Numbered from the stretch's first letter, positions 15,385-22,664 are shown. The stretch is 24,582 nucleotides of DNA from JANOQP01 sp044227705 (GCA_044227705.1 JBGAWE010000045.1:1-24582); one strand, 5' to 3'. Notes: generated by a model not told the origin, from the sequence alone. Translations and numbers: made by a program.

Positions 15385-15979
15385 GCGCTTCGATTTCAAC
15401 CGGCGGCACTTCCGCGACAACAGCGGGCACCTCGACTTCAACCTCATCCAGTTCGATGGCAAGATTTTCAATTACCGGCTCGACGACGGGCGCTTCGACG
15501 ACAGCCTCTTCGACTGCCGGCAAATCCTCGACAAGACTTTCAATATGGACGTCGACCGGCGACTCAATCACCTCCATCGGCACCTCGGCCGGGCGGAGCG
15601 CGGCCAGTTCGGTTTCGAGCGCCGCCGCCCGTTCGCGCCAGTGGGCGACCTGCCCGGAAAGGTGCTGCGCGCGCGCCTCCGTGTCGTGGTGGTCGGCGGT
15701 CAGCGAGTCGATGCGGGTGCGCATGGTGAGGTTGTCGCCGTCGAGCTGCGCGATTTTTTTGTTGAGGGTGTCGACCTCAAGCTCTTTCAGGCCAAGGCTT
15801 GCCTTTGCCGTCTCGTGCTCGGCGAGGAGGGCATCGTAGGCCGCCTTGAACCGGTTCCAAAGGAGCCAGCCCATCCAGAGGCCGAGCAAAAAGGCTCCCG
15901 CCAGCATGACGAGGATTTCGAGCGTGTGGGTGGTCGTGGTGCCCGTGCCGGGGCCGATGACTGGGTTTTGTTCGAACAT
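15362..15979 (-). CDS. Membrane-anchored coiled-coil protein, N-terminal piece of the HhH protein
   Basis: A 205-codon frame beginning MFEQNPVIGPGTG. A single transmembrane helix (about residues 20-41, with LVMLAGAFLLGLWMGWLLW) is followed by a coiled coil (about 45-130, rich in Leu/Glu/Ala with LKELEVDTLNKKIAQLD) and then an acidic Val/Glu/Pro linker. From Arg201 the frame turns into GRRANR and a TGA, whereas the overlapping frame carries on the same kind of acidic linker and the two HhH modules. It is therefore read as the front of one protein split by one extra base. It follows the OmpA gene by 34 bases, a spacer that contains a 4x7 heptamer repeat. Confidence 0.82.
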   Translation of the reverse strand: MFEQNPVIGPGTGTTTTHTLEILVMLAGAFLLGLWMGWLLWNRFKAAYDALLAEHETAKASLGLKELEVDTLNKKIAQLDGDNLTMRTRIDSLTADHHDTEARAQHLSGQVAHWRERAAALETELAALRPAEVPMEVIESPVDVHIESLVEDLPAVEEAVVEAPVVEPVIENLAIELDEVEVEVPAVVAEVPPVEIEAPGRRANR

Positions 15980-15984
15980 TGCTT

Positions 15985-16012
15985 TGAGTTGCTGATAGTT
16001 GATGTTTGATAG
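15985..16012 (-). repeat. Four 7-base degenerate repeats in the leader of the coiled-coil/HhH gene
   Basis: On the minus strand the spacer reads CTATCAA, ACATCAA, CTATCAG, CAACTCA, ending five bases before the ATG at 15979. It has the same unit length, copy number and position as the array at 3480-3507, but a different sequence. Confidence 0.6.
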
Positions 16013-16013
16013 G

Positions 16014-16646
16014 TCAGTTTCCGAGGACGACCTCGACGCGCCGGTTCTGCCGCCGCCCCTCGGGGTTGTCGTTGCTGCCGACGGGCTGGCTCTCGCCCTT
16101 GCCGACGGTCTTGATCTGGTGGGCGGCCACGCCTTTTTCTTTCAAAATGTCGCGGATGTTCTTCGCCCGCCGCTCGCTGACGAGGATGTTGGTCTTCGGG
16201 TCGCCCACCGCGTCGGTGTGGCCGACGAGCGTCACGGTCTTGCCGCTGGATTTCAGGTTCTCGGCCAGTCGCGAGAGGTAGTCGTCGACGTCGGCGTTGG
16301 CCTGTTTGTCGAGCTTGTTGTAGTCGTAGTGGATGACCACGCGGTCGGAAAGCTCCTCGACGGTTGAGCTTTTTGTCGCAGCTTTCGGCTCTGTTTTAGG
16401 GGCGGGCGGCTCCGATTTGGGGGCGGGTTCGGCGACGGCAGGGGCCTCTTCTTTGGTTGGCTCGGCCGCGACGGTTTGCTGCGTGGGTTCGGGTTCTGCG
16501 GGGGGGGCCTGCGCGATGGGCTGCTCGGGTATCCGGCTCATCTCGACCGGGCTGGCGCACCGCTCCTTGATGTGGCAGACGTACCAGTTGCGGCAGAGGA
16601 AGCACCAAATGGCGAAGGCCAGAAGGGGGAAGATTCTCGTACTCAT
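16014..16646 (-). CDS. OmpA-domain peptidoglycan-binding protein
   Basis: A 210-residue envelope protein. It starts with a short hydrophobic anchor (IFPLLAFAIWCFL, residues 5-17) followed by a cysteine-rich patch with Cys15, 18, 24 and 30 (CRNWYVCHIKERC). A Pro/Ala/Glu-rich linker (about 40-92) then leads to an OmpA-C domain (about 97-210). That domain shows the peptidoglycan signature VGHTDAVGDPKTNILVSERR, with the diaminopimelate-binding Asp145 and Arg160. No beta-barrel is present, so it is an anchored peptidoglycan binder rather than a porin. It lies just upstream of the coiled-coil/HhH gene and is probably co-transcribed with it. The promoter is likely in the 191-base gap before it. Confidence 0.92.
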   Translation of the reverse strand: MSTRIFPLLAFAIWCFLCRNWYVCHIKERCASPVEMSRIPEQPIAQAPPAEPEPTQQTVAAEPTKEEAPAVAEPAPKSEPPAPKTEPKAATKSSTVEELSDRVVIHYDYNKLDKQANADVDDYLSRLAENLKSSGKTVTLVGHTDAVGDPKTNILVSERRAKNIRDILKEKGVAAHQIKTVGKGESQPVGSNDNPEGRRQNRRVEVVLGN

Positions 16647-16710
16647 AGTTGGTTGCGTTCGGATTTTTCGCGGTCCGCGCCGCGCAATTGGCTGAAAATC
16701 AACGGCAAAT

Positions 16711-16731
16711 AAAAAACACGGGCCGTGATTT
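16711..16731 (-). terminator. Weak terminator after the YihY-like gene
   Basis: A short stem (CACG at 16717-16720 pairs with CGTG at 16724-16727, extended past one mismatch by A/T pairs) is followed on the minus strand by six T residues. It lies about 110 bases after the YihY-like stop and before the OmpA gene, so it may separate two transcripts. The stem is weak. Confidence 0.45.
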
Positions 16732-16837
16732 ATTCAAACCGGAATTCAAAACAGGAGAAAATGGCCGGTCCGGACATCGTTCGCCCAGGGTTTGTTTTCC
16801 TGAAAAAACTCCGGGACTTGGCGAAAAAAAACGGCGC

Positions 16838-17809
16838 TCACTCCTCGCCCTCCGCCCGGGCCTCGCGCCGCCGGTCGCGGATGACGGCGATGCCCGCGTT
16901 CAGCTCGAAGCCAACTAGGATGATGAAACAATTGAGCTGGATCCAGAGCATCAGCACGATGAGCGTGCCGATGGAGCCGTAGACCTTGTTGTAGGAGCCG
17001 AAGTTGTCGACATAAAAGGAGAAGCCCCACGAGGTGAGGATGCTCAACAATGTCGCCACGACCGAGCCGGGGTTGACGAACGGGATGCGCCGCCGCGTCG
17101 CCGCGCCGAACTGGTAAATAAAGGAGATGCCCGTGTAGAAAAGCAGCATCACGACCACCCACCGGAAGCCGAACAGAACCATCCGCGCCAGCCAGCCGAC
17201 GTGGACATACTTGAACAGCAGCCCCAGCAACGTGTTGCCGAGGATGACGAACACCACGCTGGCGATGAGGACGATGCCCATCAGCGCTGTGAGCTTGAGG
17301 GCGGTGAGCCGCTTTTCCCAGCCGCCGCGCCGCCGGAATGTGCCCTTGTAGCGCTTCTCCATGCCGCGCATGAGCGACATCATGCCGTTCGAGGAGAACC
17401 ACAGCGCCAGCACAAAGCCGGCCGAGAGCAGCCCGCTGCGAGGGATGGTGGTGATGTCCTTGATGGTGTTGAAAATCATCTTGCCCACCGCCCCGGGCAT
17501 CACGTCGGAGATGCTTTTTTGCAACGTCTCCCCAAAAATCGAGTAGAGCGGCGTGTATGCCAGCAGCGTGAACAGCACGATGATGCTCGGGAAGATGCTC
17601 AAAAAGAAGCTGAACGCCATCGAATTCGCGCGGGCGGTGAGCGCGTCGTTCTTCGCCTCTTCACGGATGAAATCGATGAGGTTGTAGATGGGCACCCGTT
17701 TCAGCCCGGGCAGCGAGTGCGAACGCGCCCATCCGACGGCGCCGAGCCAGAGCGGGTTCCGCTCGATCAGCTGGTTGAGGCGGCCTTGCCATGTTTTTGG
17801 CTGACGCAT
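16838..17809 (-). CDS. YihY/BrkB-family inner membrane protein
   Basis: A 323-residue polytopic membrane protein of the YihY/BrkB family, whose molecular function is not established. The family pattern is clear: DALTARANSMAFSFFLSIFP (about 55-75) in the first membrane segment, LWFSSNGMMSLMRGMEKRY in the centre, RRRIPFVNPGSVVATLLSI, and the final segment YGSIGTLIVLMLWIQLNCF followed by LVGFELNA. About six transmembrane helices are expected, with an Arg/Glu-rich cytoplasmic tail (RDRRREARAEGEE). It starts 8 bases after the thioesterase stop, so the two are very probably in one operon. Length and start agree with the family. Confidence 0.92.
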   Translation of the reverse strand: MRQPKTWQGRLNQLIERNPLWLGAVGWARSHSLPGLKRVPIYNLIDFIREEAKNDALTARANSMAFSFFLSIFPSIIVLFTLLAYTPLYSIFGETLQKSISDVMPGAVGKMIFNTIKDITTIPRSGLLSAGFVLALWFSSNGMMSLMRGMEKRYKGTFRRRGGWEKRLTALKLTALMGIVLIASVVFVILGNTLLGLLFKYVHVGWLARMVLFGFRWVVVMLLFYTGISFIYQFGAATRRRIPFVNPGSVVATLLSILTSWGFSFYVDNFGSYNKVYGSIGTLIVLMLWIQLNCFIILVGFELNAGIAVIRDRRREARAEGEE

Positions 17810-17817
17810 GGCTCTTT

Positions 17818-18231
17818 TTACGGTTCAAAAAAAGGGCGGAGACTGTCCAGCAGGTAGCCAGGTGCCTCGACGACCTTTTTCAGCTTCGCGTCGAAGAAGG
17901 CGAGGCGGACGCGGCCGGTGTTGGCCAGCTTCCCTTTTTCATTGAAAACTTCGACGTGGAAGGTGATTTCCCGCCCCGGCAATTCGCGGACTTGGGTCTG
18001 CACGGTCACCAGCTCGTCGTAGAAGATCGGCCGCAGGTAGCGCATCTCGACCGCCGCGACGGGCAGCCAGATGCCATCGCGCTCCTCCATCTCCTTGTAG
18101 CTCAAGCCGAGCGAGCGGATGGCCTCGACGCGGCCGACCTCGTAATACTCGGCGTACCGGCCATAGTAAAGATAGCCCATCTGGTCGGTCTCGCCATAGC
18201 GCACACGGATTTTGACCTCGCTTTGAAACAT
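17818..18231 (-). CDS. Hotdog-fold acyl-CoA thioesterase (4HBT/YbgC type)
   Basis: A 137-residue single-domain hotdog thioesterase, which hydrolyses acyl-CoA or acyl-carrier thioesters in the cytoplasm. The family signature VRYGETDQMGYLYYGRYAEY contains the catalytic Asp (in ETDQMG), and YEVGR follows on the long central helix. The second half has the expected strands (MRYLRPIFYDELVTVQTQV and ITFHVEVFNEKGKLANTG). I chose the ATG at 18231 (MFQSEVKI); a TTG two codons earlier overlaps the TGA of the arginine deiminase gene. The two-base gap to that gene shows tight coupling. The acyl substrate is unknown. Confidence 0.9.
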   Translation of the reverse strand: MFQSEVKIRVRYGETDQMGYLYYGRYAEYYEVGRVEAIRSLGLSYKEMEERDGIWLPVAAVEMRYLRPIFYDELVTVQTQVRELPGREITFHVEVFNEKGKLANTGRVRLAFFDAKLKKVVEAPGYLLDSLRPFFEP

Positions 18232-18233
18232 GG

Positions 18234-19496
18234 TCAAATGGATTCGCGCTCGACCGGGCAGGTCATGCAGTGCGAACCGCCGCGCGCCCGCGACAGCTCG
18301 TTCGAGGGGATGGTGATGATGGTGTTCTCTACCTTTTCAGGGTCGATTTTGCCGTTGGCGACGTCGCGCAGGAACTTCTCGGCCGTGCACACCTTGTACC
18401 CGAAGTCTTTGAAAGCCCGCTCCGTCATCGGGTTTCTGTCGTAGGTGACGGCGACGCCGGGCTTCAGCGCGACGAGGTTGCAGCCGTCGGTCCACTGTTC
18501 GCGCTCCTGGTACGGGGTCTCGCCGCCGCCCGCGTAGATGAACTCCATCTTCGGGTTCACCTCGGCCAGCATGAAGTCGACGATGGTGCCGTACTCGACC
18601 TCCTCGCCGTTCGAGCGGTAGACGTCCACGAAGCTGCCCAGCCCATCCTTTATCAGCGGCTTGAAAGCCACGATATGGTCGCGGTTGATGTGTGTGAAGA
18701 CCGTGTCGATGTGCATGTAGGTGCGCTCCGCCGGGATGTTTATCTGGACGATGTTCTTCATCAGCCCGCGCTCGAAGAGGTGGTCCTTGAGCGCGCGGAA
18801 GCTGTAGTCGTTCGTCCGCTCGGAGCAGCCGATGAGCAAGGTGTCGGGGTTGATGACCATCACGTCGCCGCCTTCGAGGCTGATGTGCTCCCCTTTTTTG
18901 GAGGGCGGGAACTTGTCGACGCGGTTCAAGTTGATGGTCTTTCCGTCAATTTTCAATCTTCTGAACCACGGGTGGCTCGAAAAGATGAGCCGGGTCAGGA
19001 AGTTTTCCCGGTAACGAGCCGTCTTTGCCGCCCGCGTGATGATGACGTGGTCACGAACCGTCACGGCTATGTCGCGGGTGAAAATGAAGTTGGGGATGGG
19101 GTCGAAAAGGTACCTGTCCTCCTTGTCGAGATAACCGCTTATGAGGACGTCCGCCAGTTCCTCCGGTGACAGCCCGGCCAGTCGTGGGATGAACGAATAG
19201 GGCAGCTCCTCGAAGTCGATGATTTTGTTGATGACCTCGTACTTGCTCTCCTCGTCGCGGGCCGAGTCGGCGAGCAGGTCGCGCGTTTCGAGAACGTTCT
19301 CCTTCCCGACGAAGGCCCGCAGCACTGCTGTAAACACGTCATGCTCGTCTTGCATGTTGGGGACGTGGACGATGTCGTCGAACAGAAGCTCTTCCGCTCT
19401 TTTTGGGGTGATGCGGGCGATGCCCTCGTCGGGTCGGTGAACGATGACTTTTTTGAGCTTACCGATTTCGGAGTCGACGTAGATGCGGCTGTCCAT
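18234..19496 (-). CDS. arcA: Arginine deiminase
   Basis: A 420-residue enzyme that hydrolyses L-arginine to citrulline and ammonia. The catalytic set is complete: the nucleophile Cys410 in GGSHCMTCP, His262 in MHIDTVFTHI, Glu208 and Asp211 in SLEGGDVM, plus the substrate-side FTRDIAV. The N-terminal LKKVIVHRPDEGI is typical of the amidinotransferase fold, and the helical insertion (about 75-160) identifies it as ADI rather than agmatine deiminase or DDAH. Ornithine carbamoyltransferase and carbamate kinase genes are not next to it, so the full fermentative pathway is not encoded here. It leads a tight cluster with the thioesterase and YihY-like genes. A poor promoter match lies upstream. Confidence 0.93.
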   Translation of the reverse strand: MDSRIYVDSEIGKLKKVIVHRPDEGIARITPKRAEELLFDDIVHVPNMQDEHDVFTAVLRAFVGKENVLETRDLLADSARDEESKYEVINKIIDFEELPYSFIPRLAGLSPEELADVLISGYLDKEDRYLFDPIPNFIFTRDIAVTVRDHVIITRAAKTARYRENFLTRLIFSSHPWFRRLKIDGKTINLNRVDKFPPSKKGEHISLEGGDVMVINPDTLLIGCSERTNDYSFRALKDHLFERGLMKNIVQINIPAERTYMHIDTVFTHINRDHIVAFKPLIKDGLGSFVDVYRSNGEEVEYGTIVDFMLAEVNPKMEFIYAGGGETPYQEREQWTDGCNLVALKPGVAVTYDRNPMTERAFKDFGYKVCTAEKFLRDVANGKIDPEKVENTIITIPSNELSRARGGSHCMTCPVERESI

Positions 19497-19524
19497 TTTG
19501 AAAGTTGGCTGTTAGAACTTGCCG

Positions 19525-19556
19525 CAAAGGTTGCCACGGAAATCCGCAAGGCCAAG
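19525..19556 (-). promoter_or_regulatory. Possible promoter of arcA
   Basis: On the minus strand AACCTTTG (19532-19525) matches seven of eight bases of the TAnnTTTG -7 box, and CTTG (19556-19553) matches three of four bases of the -33 TTTG box, with a 20-base spacer. It lies about 28 bases before the ATG. It is a plausible but imperfect match. Confidence 0.35.
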
Positions 19557-19570
19557 CTTGACCGAGAGGC

Positions 19571-21061
19571 TCAATCGACCAGCGTGACGCGAAGCATGTT
19601 CGTCCGGTATTTTTTCTCGATGGGCATGGAGCCGGTGTTCACGATGATGTCGCCTGCTTTGATGAAACCGGCACTTTTCAGGATTTCGGTCGTATCGGAA
19701 ATGGTTTCGTCCGTCGTCGTGAACCGGTCGTAATAAAAGCACTGCACGCCCCAGCAAAGGTTGAGCGTTGCGAGCATGTGCGGCTGCTCGGAGAAGATGA
19801 AAATGGGGCAGTTCGGCCGGAAGCTCGACACCTTGAAGCCCGTGTAGCCGGAGGTCGTCATGCCGACAATACCTCGCGCCCCGATTTCCTCGGCGATTGC
19901 CCCTGCCTTGAAGCATACCATGTCGCTGTAATAGCTGCGCGACTTGGTGCTAGGCTTCGGCCGCCTCGAAGTGATGGCTTCGTGGACGTATTTCTCCGTC
20001 TCCTCCACAATCCTCGACATGTACTCGACCACTTTGACAGGGTGTTTGCCCGCCGCTGTCTCGCCCGAGAGCATCACGGCGTCGGCGCCGTCGAGGACGG
20101 CGTTGGCCACGTCGGTCGTCTCGGCTCGGGTGGGGGAGGGGTTGGTCATCATGCTCTCCATCATCTGCGTGGCCACGATGACCGGCCGCGCCCACTGCAT
20201 GCACTTATTGACGATCTCCTTTTGGACGTGCGGCAGTTTTTCGATGGGCATCTCCACCCCGAGATCGCCCCGGGCGACCATGATGGCGTTGGCGACCTTG
20301 ATGATGGAGTCGATGTTCTTGACGGCTTCCGGCTTCTCGATTTTGGCCAAAACCTTCGCGGTGTGCCCCACTGCCTGTACCCGATCGATTAGGTCCTGCA
20401 CGTCTTCCGCCCGGCGGACAAAGGAAAGCGCAATCCAATTGATGCTCGGCTGGGTGAATATGAACTCCAAATCAGCCAAGTCCTTCGGCGTGAGCGACGG
20501 CTGCGAGACGTTCGTGTCCGGAAGGTTGACCCCTTTTTTTGAGGAAAGGATCCCGCCGAACAACGTGACCATCCGCACCGTGTCCTTTTTGTTCGTCTCG
20601 ACAACTTCGAAAACGAGTTTCCCGTCGTCGACCATGACCTTTTCACCGACCTCAACGTCCATCGGGAAATGGTCGTAGCTCATGTAGATGCGCTCGCGGT
20701 TGCCCACGCACGGCTCGTTGACGAAGGTTATGACGTCGCCCTCTGCAAGCGGCAGCGCGTTGTTCTCGATCTCGCCGACACGCAGCTTCGGCCCTTGCAG
20801 GTCGGCGAGGATGCCGATGTGCGTGTTGTACTTCTCGTTGATGTAGTTGATGTGGTTGATGATGGCCAGCTTGTCGGCATGGCTTCCATGAGAGAAGTTG
20901 AGACGGAAGACATCGACCCCCGCCCGCACCAAGTCGAGCAGCGTCTCGTAGCTACTGCTGGCTGGGCCGATGGTGGCCACGATTTTCGTGTTCTGGCGAG
21001 TGGTGCGGAGCATGTTGCGCTGCATGAGGAGGCTGTCGTCAGCCTTTGGGTTCTGAATCAT
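19571..21061 (-). CDS. pyk: Pyruvate kinase
   Basis: A 496-residue glycolytic enzyme that converts phosphoenolpyruvate and ADP to pyruvate and ATP. All signature parts are present: TKIVATIGPAS (25-35), VFRLNFSHG with the substrate Arg53, the B-domain (about 95-195), LAKIEKPEAVKNID with the active-site Lys, MVARGDLGVEMP with Mg-binding Glu/Asp, and ATQMMESM plus PTRAETTDVANAVLDGADA. The C-terminal allosteric domain is present (about 375-496). The ATG at 21061 fits a promoter -7 box 41 bases upstream; internal Met codons 13 and 17 are alternative starts, since family members often begin just before TKIVATIG. It follows the AntA-like gene on the same strand but with its own likely promoter. Confidence 0.96.
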   Translation of the reverse strand: MIQNPKADDSLLMQRNMLRTTRQNTKIVATIGPASSSYETLLDLVRAGVDVFRLNFSHGSHADKLAIINHINYINEKYNTHIGILADLQGPKLRVGEIENNALPLAEGDVITFVNEPCVGNRERIYMSYDHFPMDVEVGEKVMVDDGKLVFEVVETNKKDTVRMVTLFGGILSSKKGVNLPDTNVSQPSLTPKDLADLEFIFTQPSINWIALSFVRRAEDVQDLIDRVQAVGHTAKVLAKIEKPEAVKNIDSIIKVANAIMVARGDLGVEMPIEKLPHVQKEIVNKCMQWARPVIVATQMMESMMTNPSPTRAETTDVANAVLDGADAVMLSGETAAGKHPVKVVEYMSRIVEETEKYVHEAITSRRPKPSTKSRSYYSDMVCFKAGAIAEEIGARGIVGMTTSGYTGFKVSSFRPNCPIFIFSEQPHMLATLNLCWGVQCFYYDRFTTTDETISDTTEILKSAGFIKAGDIIVNTGSMPIEKKYRTNMLRVTLVD

Positions 21062-21102
21062 TAGACCAATAGCGTTTTTGCGGCTATGTGATCAGGGCGG
21101 CC

Positions 21103-21110
21103 CAAAGGTA
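21103..21110 (-). promoter_or_regulatory. Bacteroidetes -7 box of pyk
   Basis: TACCTTTG on the minus strand is an exact TAnnTTTG match, 41 bases before the pyk ATG. No good TTTG -33 box is seen at the usual distance. It lies in the 63-base gap between the AntA-like stop and pyk. Confidence 0.55.
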
Positions 21111-21124
21111 GAAACGCCTTTCAA

Positions 21125-21469
21125 TCAGGCTGCTTGCGAAAAAAGCTCCATTTGAAAATTGCTCCCGGCCAAGCTCAAGAACCGGGCGTATCGCAGCTTC
21201 TCTTTGCTGTTGGTGCGCAGCGAGATGAGCTTGGCCAGCTCGAGCGACAGATAATAGTCGTCGACCGGCTGGCTGATCGGGCTGGGCCGCCGGCCGAAGT
21301 CGCGCAGCTCCACAGGTCGACGGATTCCGTCGCTAAACTCATAGGTGTCGCGCAGCCACCGCCGCAGGTTCACGCCATAGCTGTGGTTGGGCAGGCCCAG
21401 CGCGAGGTGGAGGTTGCTCGCAGTCACGACCTTCGTCCCTTTCTTGCTCTCCAAAATTTTGAGTTCCAT
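21125..21469 (-). CDS. AntA/AntB antirepressor-like domain protein
   Basis: A 114-residue protein resembling the AntA/AntB N-terminal domain of phage antirepressors. Matching parts are VVTASNLHLALGL (helix 1, usually ARDLHEFLGV), NLRRWLRDTYEF (usually FSNWIKDRI), and VDDYYLSLELAKLISLRTN (usually DYYLTLDMAKELAM), followed by EKLRYARFLSL. No DNA-binding C-terminal domain follows. Phage AntA-type proteins interfere with repressors, but here no phage gene is nearby, so the role may be as a host regulator. I chose the ATG at 21469 (MELKILESKKG); an extended version would need a TTG. A good promoter match lies upstream. The domain call is from pattern memory, so moderately sure. Confidence 0.72.
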   Translation of the reverse strand: MELKILESKKGTKVVTASNLHLALGLPNHSYGVNLRRWLRDTYEFSDGIRRPVELRDFGRRPSPISQPVDDYYLSLELAKLISLRTNSKEKLRYARFLSLAGSNFQMELFSQAA

Positions 21470-21510
21470 AGCCAAAAGGTTTCTGTTTTAAGACCTCAAA
21501 TTTGACGGCA

Positions 21511-21543
21511 CAAACTTAACGCAAGTTGTTTTTAAGACACAAA
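21511..21543 (-). promoter_or_regulatory. Bacteroidetes-type promoter of the AntA-like gene
   Basis: On the minus strand the -33 box TTTG (21543-21540) and the -7 box TAAGTTTG (21518-21511) are both exact matches, with a 21-base spacer. The -7 box lies 42 bases before the ATG at 21469. An inverted repeat AACTT-5-AAGTT (21513-21527) overlaps the -7 box and could be an operator. Confidence 0.65.
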
Positions 21544-21831
21544 AAATTTTATGAAAATCTTGATATATTTTTTTAAATAAAACAAAAGTCGAGGCTTTGG
21601 CGGAAGGGCTGCCCGGGCCTCTCGGGATGTGATGCTAGAATGACAGTTTGCTTTTTTACACCTATTTCATAGGATTTGACTGACAAAACCTCCTACTGCT
21701 CACCCGTCACTTGGAATCGGCAAAAAAATATGTTTTTAGAATCTTGCCGTTTTGTTTTGTCGGATTTCACCTTTGCTGCAACAGAAAACCTCCAACAGAA
21801 ACTGACTCCGACGACTTTTTCGGACCTTTAA
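21544..21831. other. AT-rich spacer with inverted repeats, no gene seen
   Basis: This stretch is far richer in A/T than the GC-rich genes around it and contains no supported coding region. It holds a CCTAT-TTC-ATAGG palindrome at 21661-21673 and an outer inverted repeat CGGCAA / TTGCCG at 21718-21749 enclosing A- and T-runs, followed by T-rich sequence. The second could be a plus-strand terminator remnant, but no gene upstream of it explains it. Confidence 0.6.
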
Positions 21832-21852
21832 TTTGACACCGGTGGAGGCGAG

Positions 21853-22427
21853 TTGACCGTCTCGCCCCGCCCAAGCTCGACCAGATTGGACGCAAACCAA
21901 CAGAAGCAACTGCCCCGGCAACTCGATTTCTCGGCCGAGGGCATCCGAATCGTTGCGCTCGACGAGCGGCGGTTGCTGTTGTTTTTATCCGACCGGGCCG
22001 TCTTATTCGACGAACTTGATGTCCGGATCAGACGGTCGAAGACCTCCGCGAAATCGACCAAATCTGCCGCGAATACTGTCTGCCAAGTATGAAAAAGGTG
22101 GGCGAGGACTGGCCCTATTTCACTCGTTGGCTGGCATTTGAAAAAAAGAGTGGCCTGCTCGTGGCCGACTTCATGCTCAAAACGGGCCTCGACTCGACGG
22201 GCGCGGTGGAGATTGGCTACGGGGTTTTCGGCGGCCACGCCGGGCAGGGCGTGATGACGCGGACTATGCGCTGCTTCCTCGAATGGGCGCGGCTCCACTC
22301 GCCCATCAAGCGGGTGAAAGCGGAAGTCGAGCGCGGAAATGCGGCCTCCATCCGCGTTCTCGAAAAGAACGGTTTCCGGCCGTTCGCACCGCTGGTTGAC
22401 ACAGTCTGGTGGGAAAGGCGACTCTGA
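21853..22427 (+). pseudogene. Broken GNAT-family acetyltransferase
   Basis: Two reading frames together match one GNAT protein. The first (from about 21940) gives IRIVALDERRLLLFLSDRAV followed by LFDELD. Near 22015-22022 the sense moves to another frame, which reads PDQTVEDLREIDQICREYC and then the core: YFTRWLAFEKKSGLLVADF, EIGYGVFGGHAGQGVMTRTM with the acetyl-CoA loop, and NAASIRVLEKNGFRPF. A single lost base would explain the break. No ATG precedes the first frame; only a TTG at 21853 is available. The downstream frame alone has an ATG at 22089 and could make a 112-residue truncated protein lacking the first strands. Confidence 0.72.
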
Positions 22428-22664
22428 CGAATTGGGGGCGATTCGTCGAAGGGCGCCGATGGCATTTACGGACGGTAAAGGTGGCCGAGAGTTGGCCGGG
22501 CCGCGGCTTGGCTTGGTCGTCGTCGGCCTTGCATTCGTCTGATGGGGGGAATTTTGGGTGAGGTTGGCCGGTTTGTGGGCTGTCAGTTCGGAGCGCTGGC
22601 GCGCCTTCTCAAAAGAACAGCGGACAGTCCGGGCTGGCAGATTCTTCACTCAAATTCCAACAAA

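Noticed and set aside
15375..15390. Programmed +1 frameshift as the default reading
   Set aside because: There is no in-frame stop at the slip site and no known stimulator; an extra base is more likely, though CCC-G could allow a rare slip.
21125..21475. Prophage remnant around the AntA-like gene
   Set aside because: No integrase, structural, or lysis gene and no attachment-site repeat is visible; both neighbours are chromosomal genes.
21828..22649. 273-codon minus-strand frame opposite the GNAT and SPFH leader
   Set aside because: Low-complexity Ser/Pro/Arg composition and no domain; the plus strand carries clear GNAT motifs here.
22542..22664. Extended N-terminus of the SPFH protein
   Set aside because: The extension looks non-coding, and the ATG at 22665 begins the membrane anchor expected for this family.
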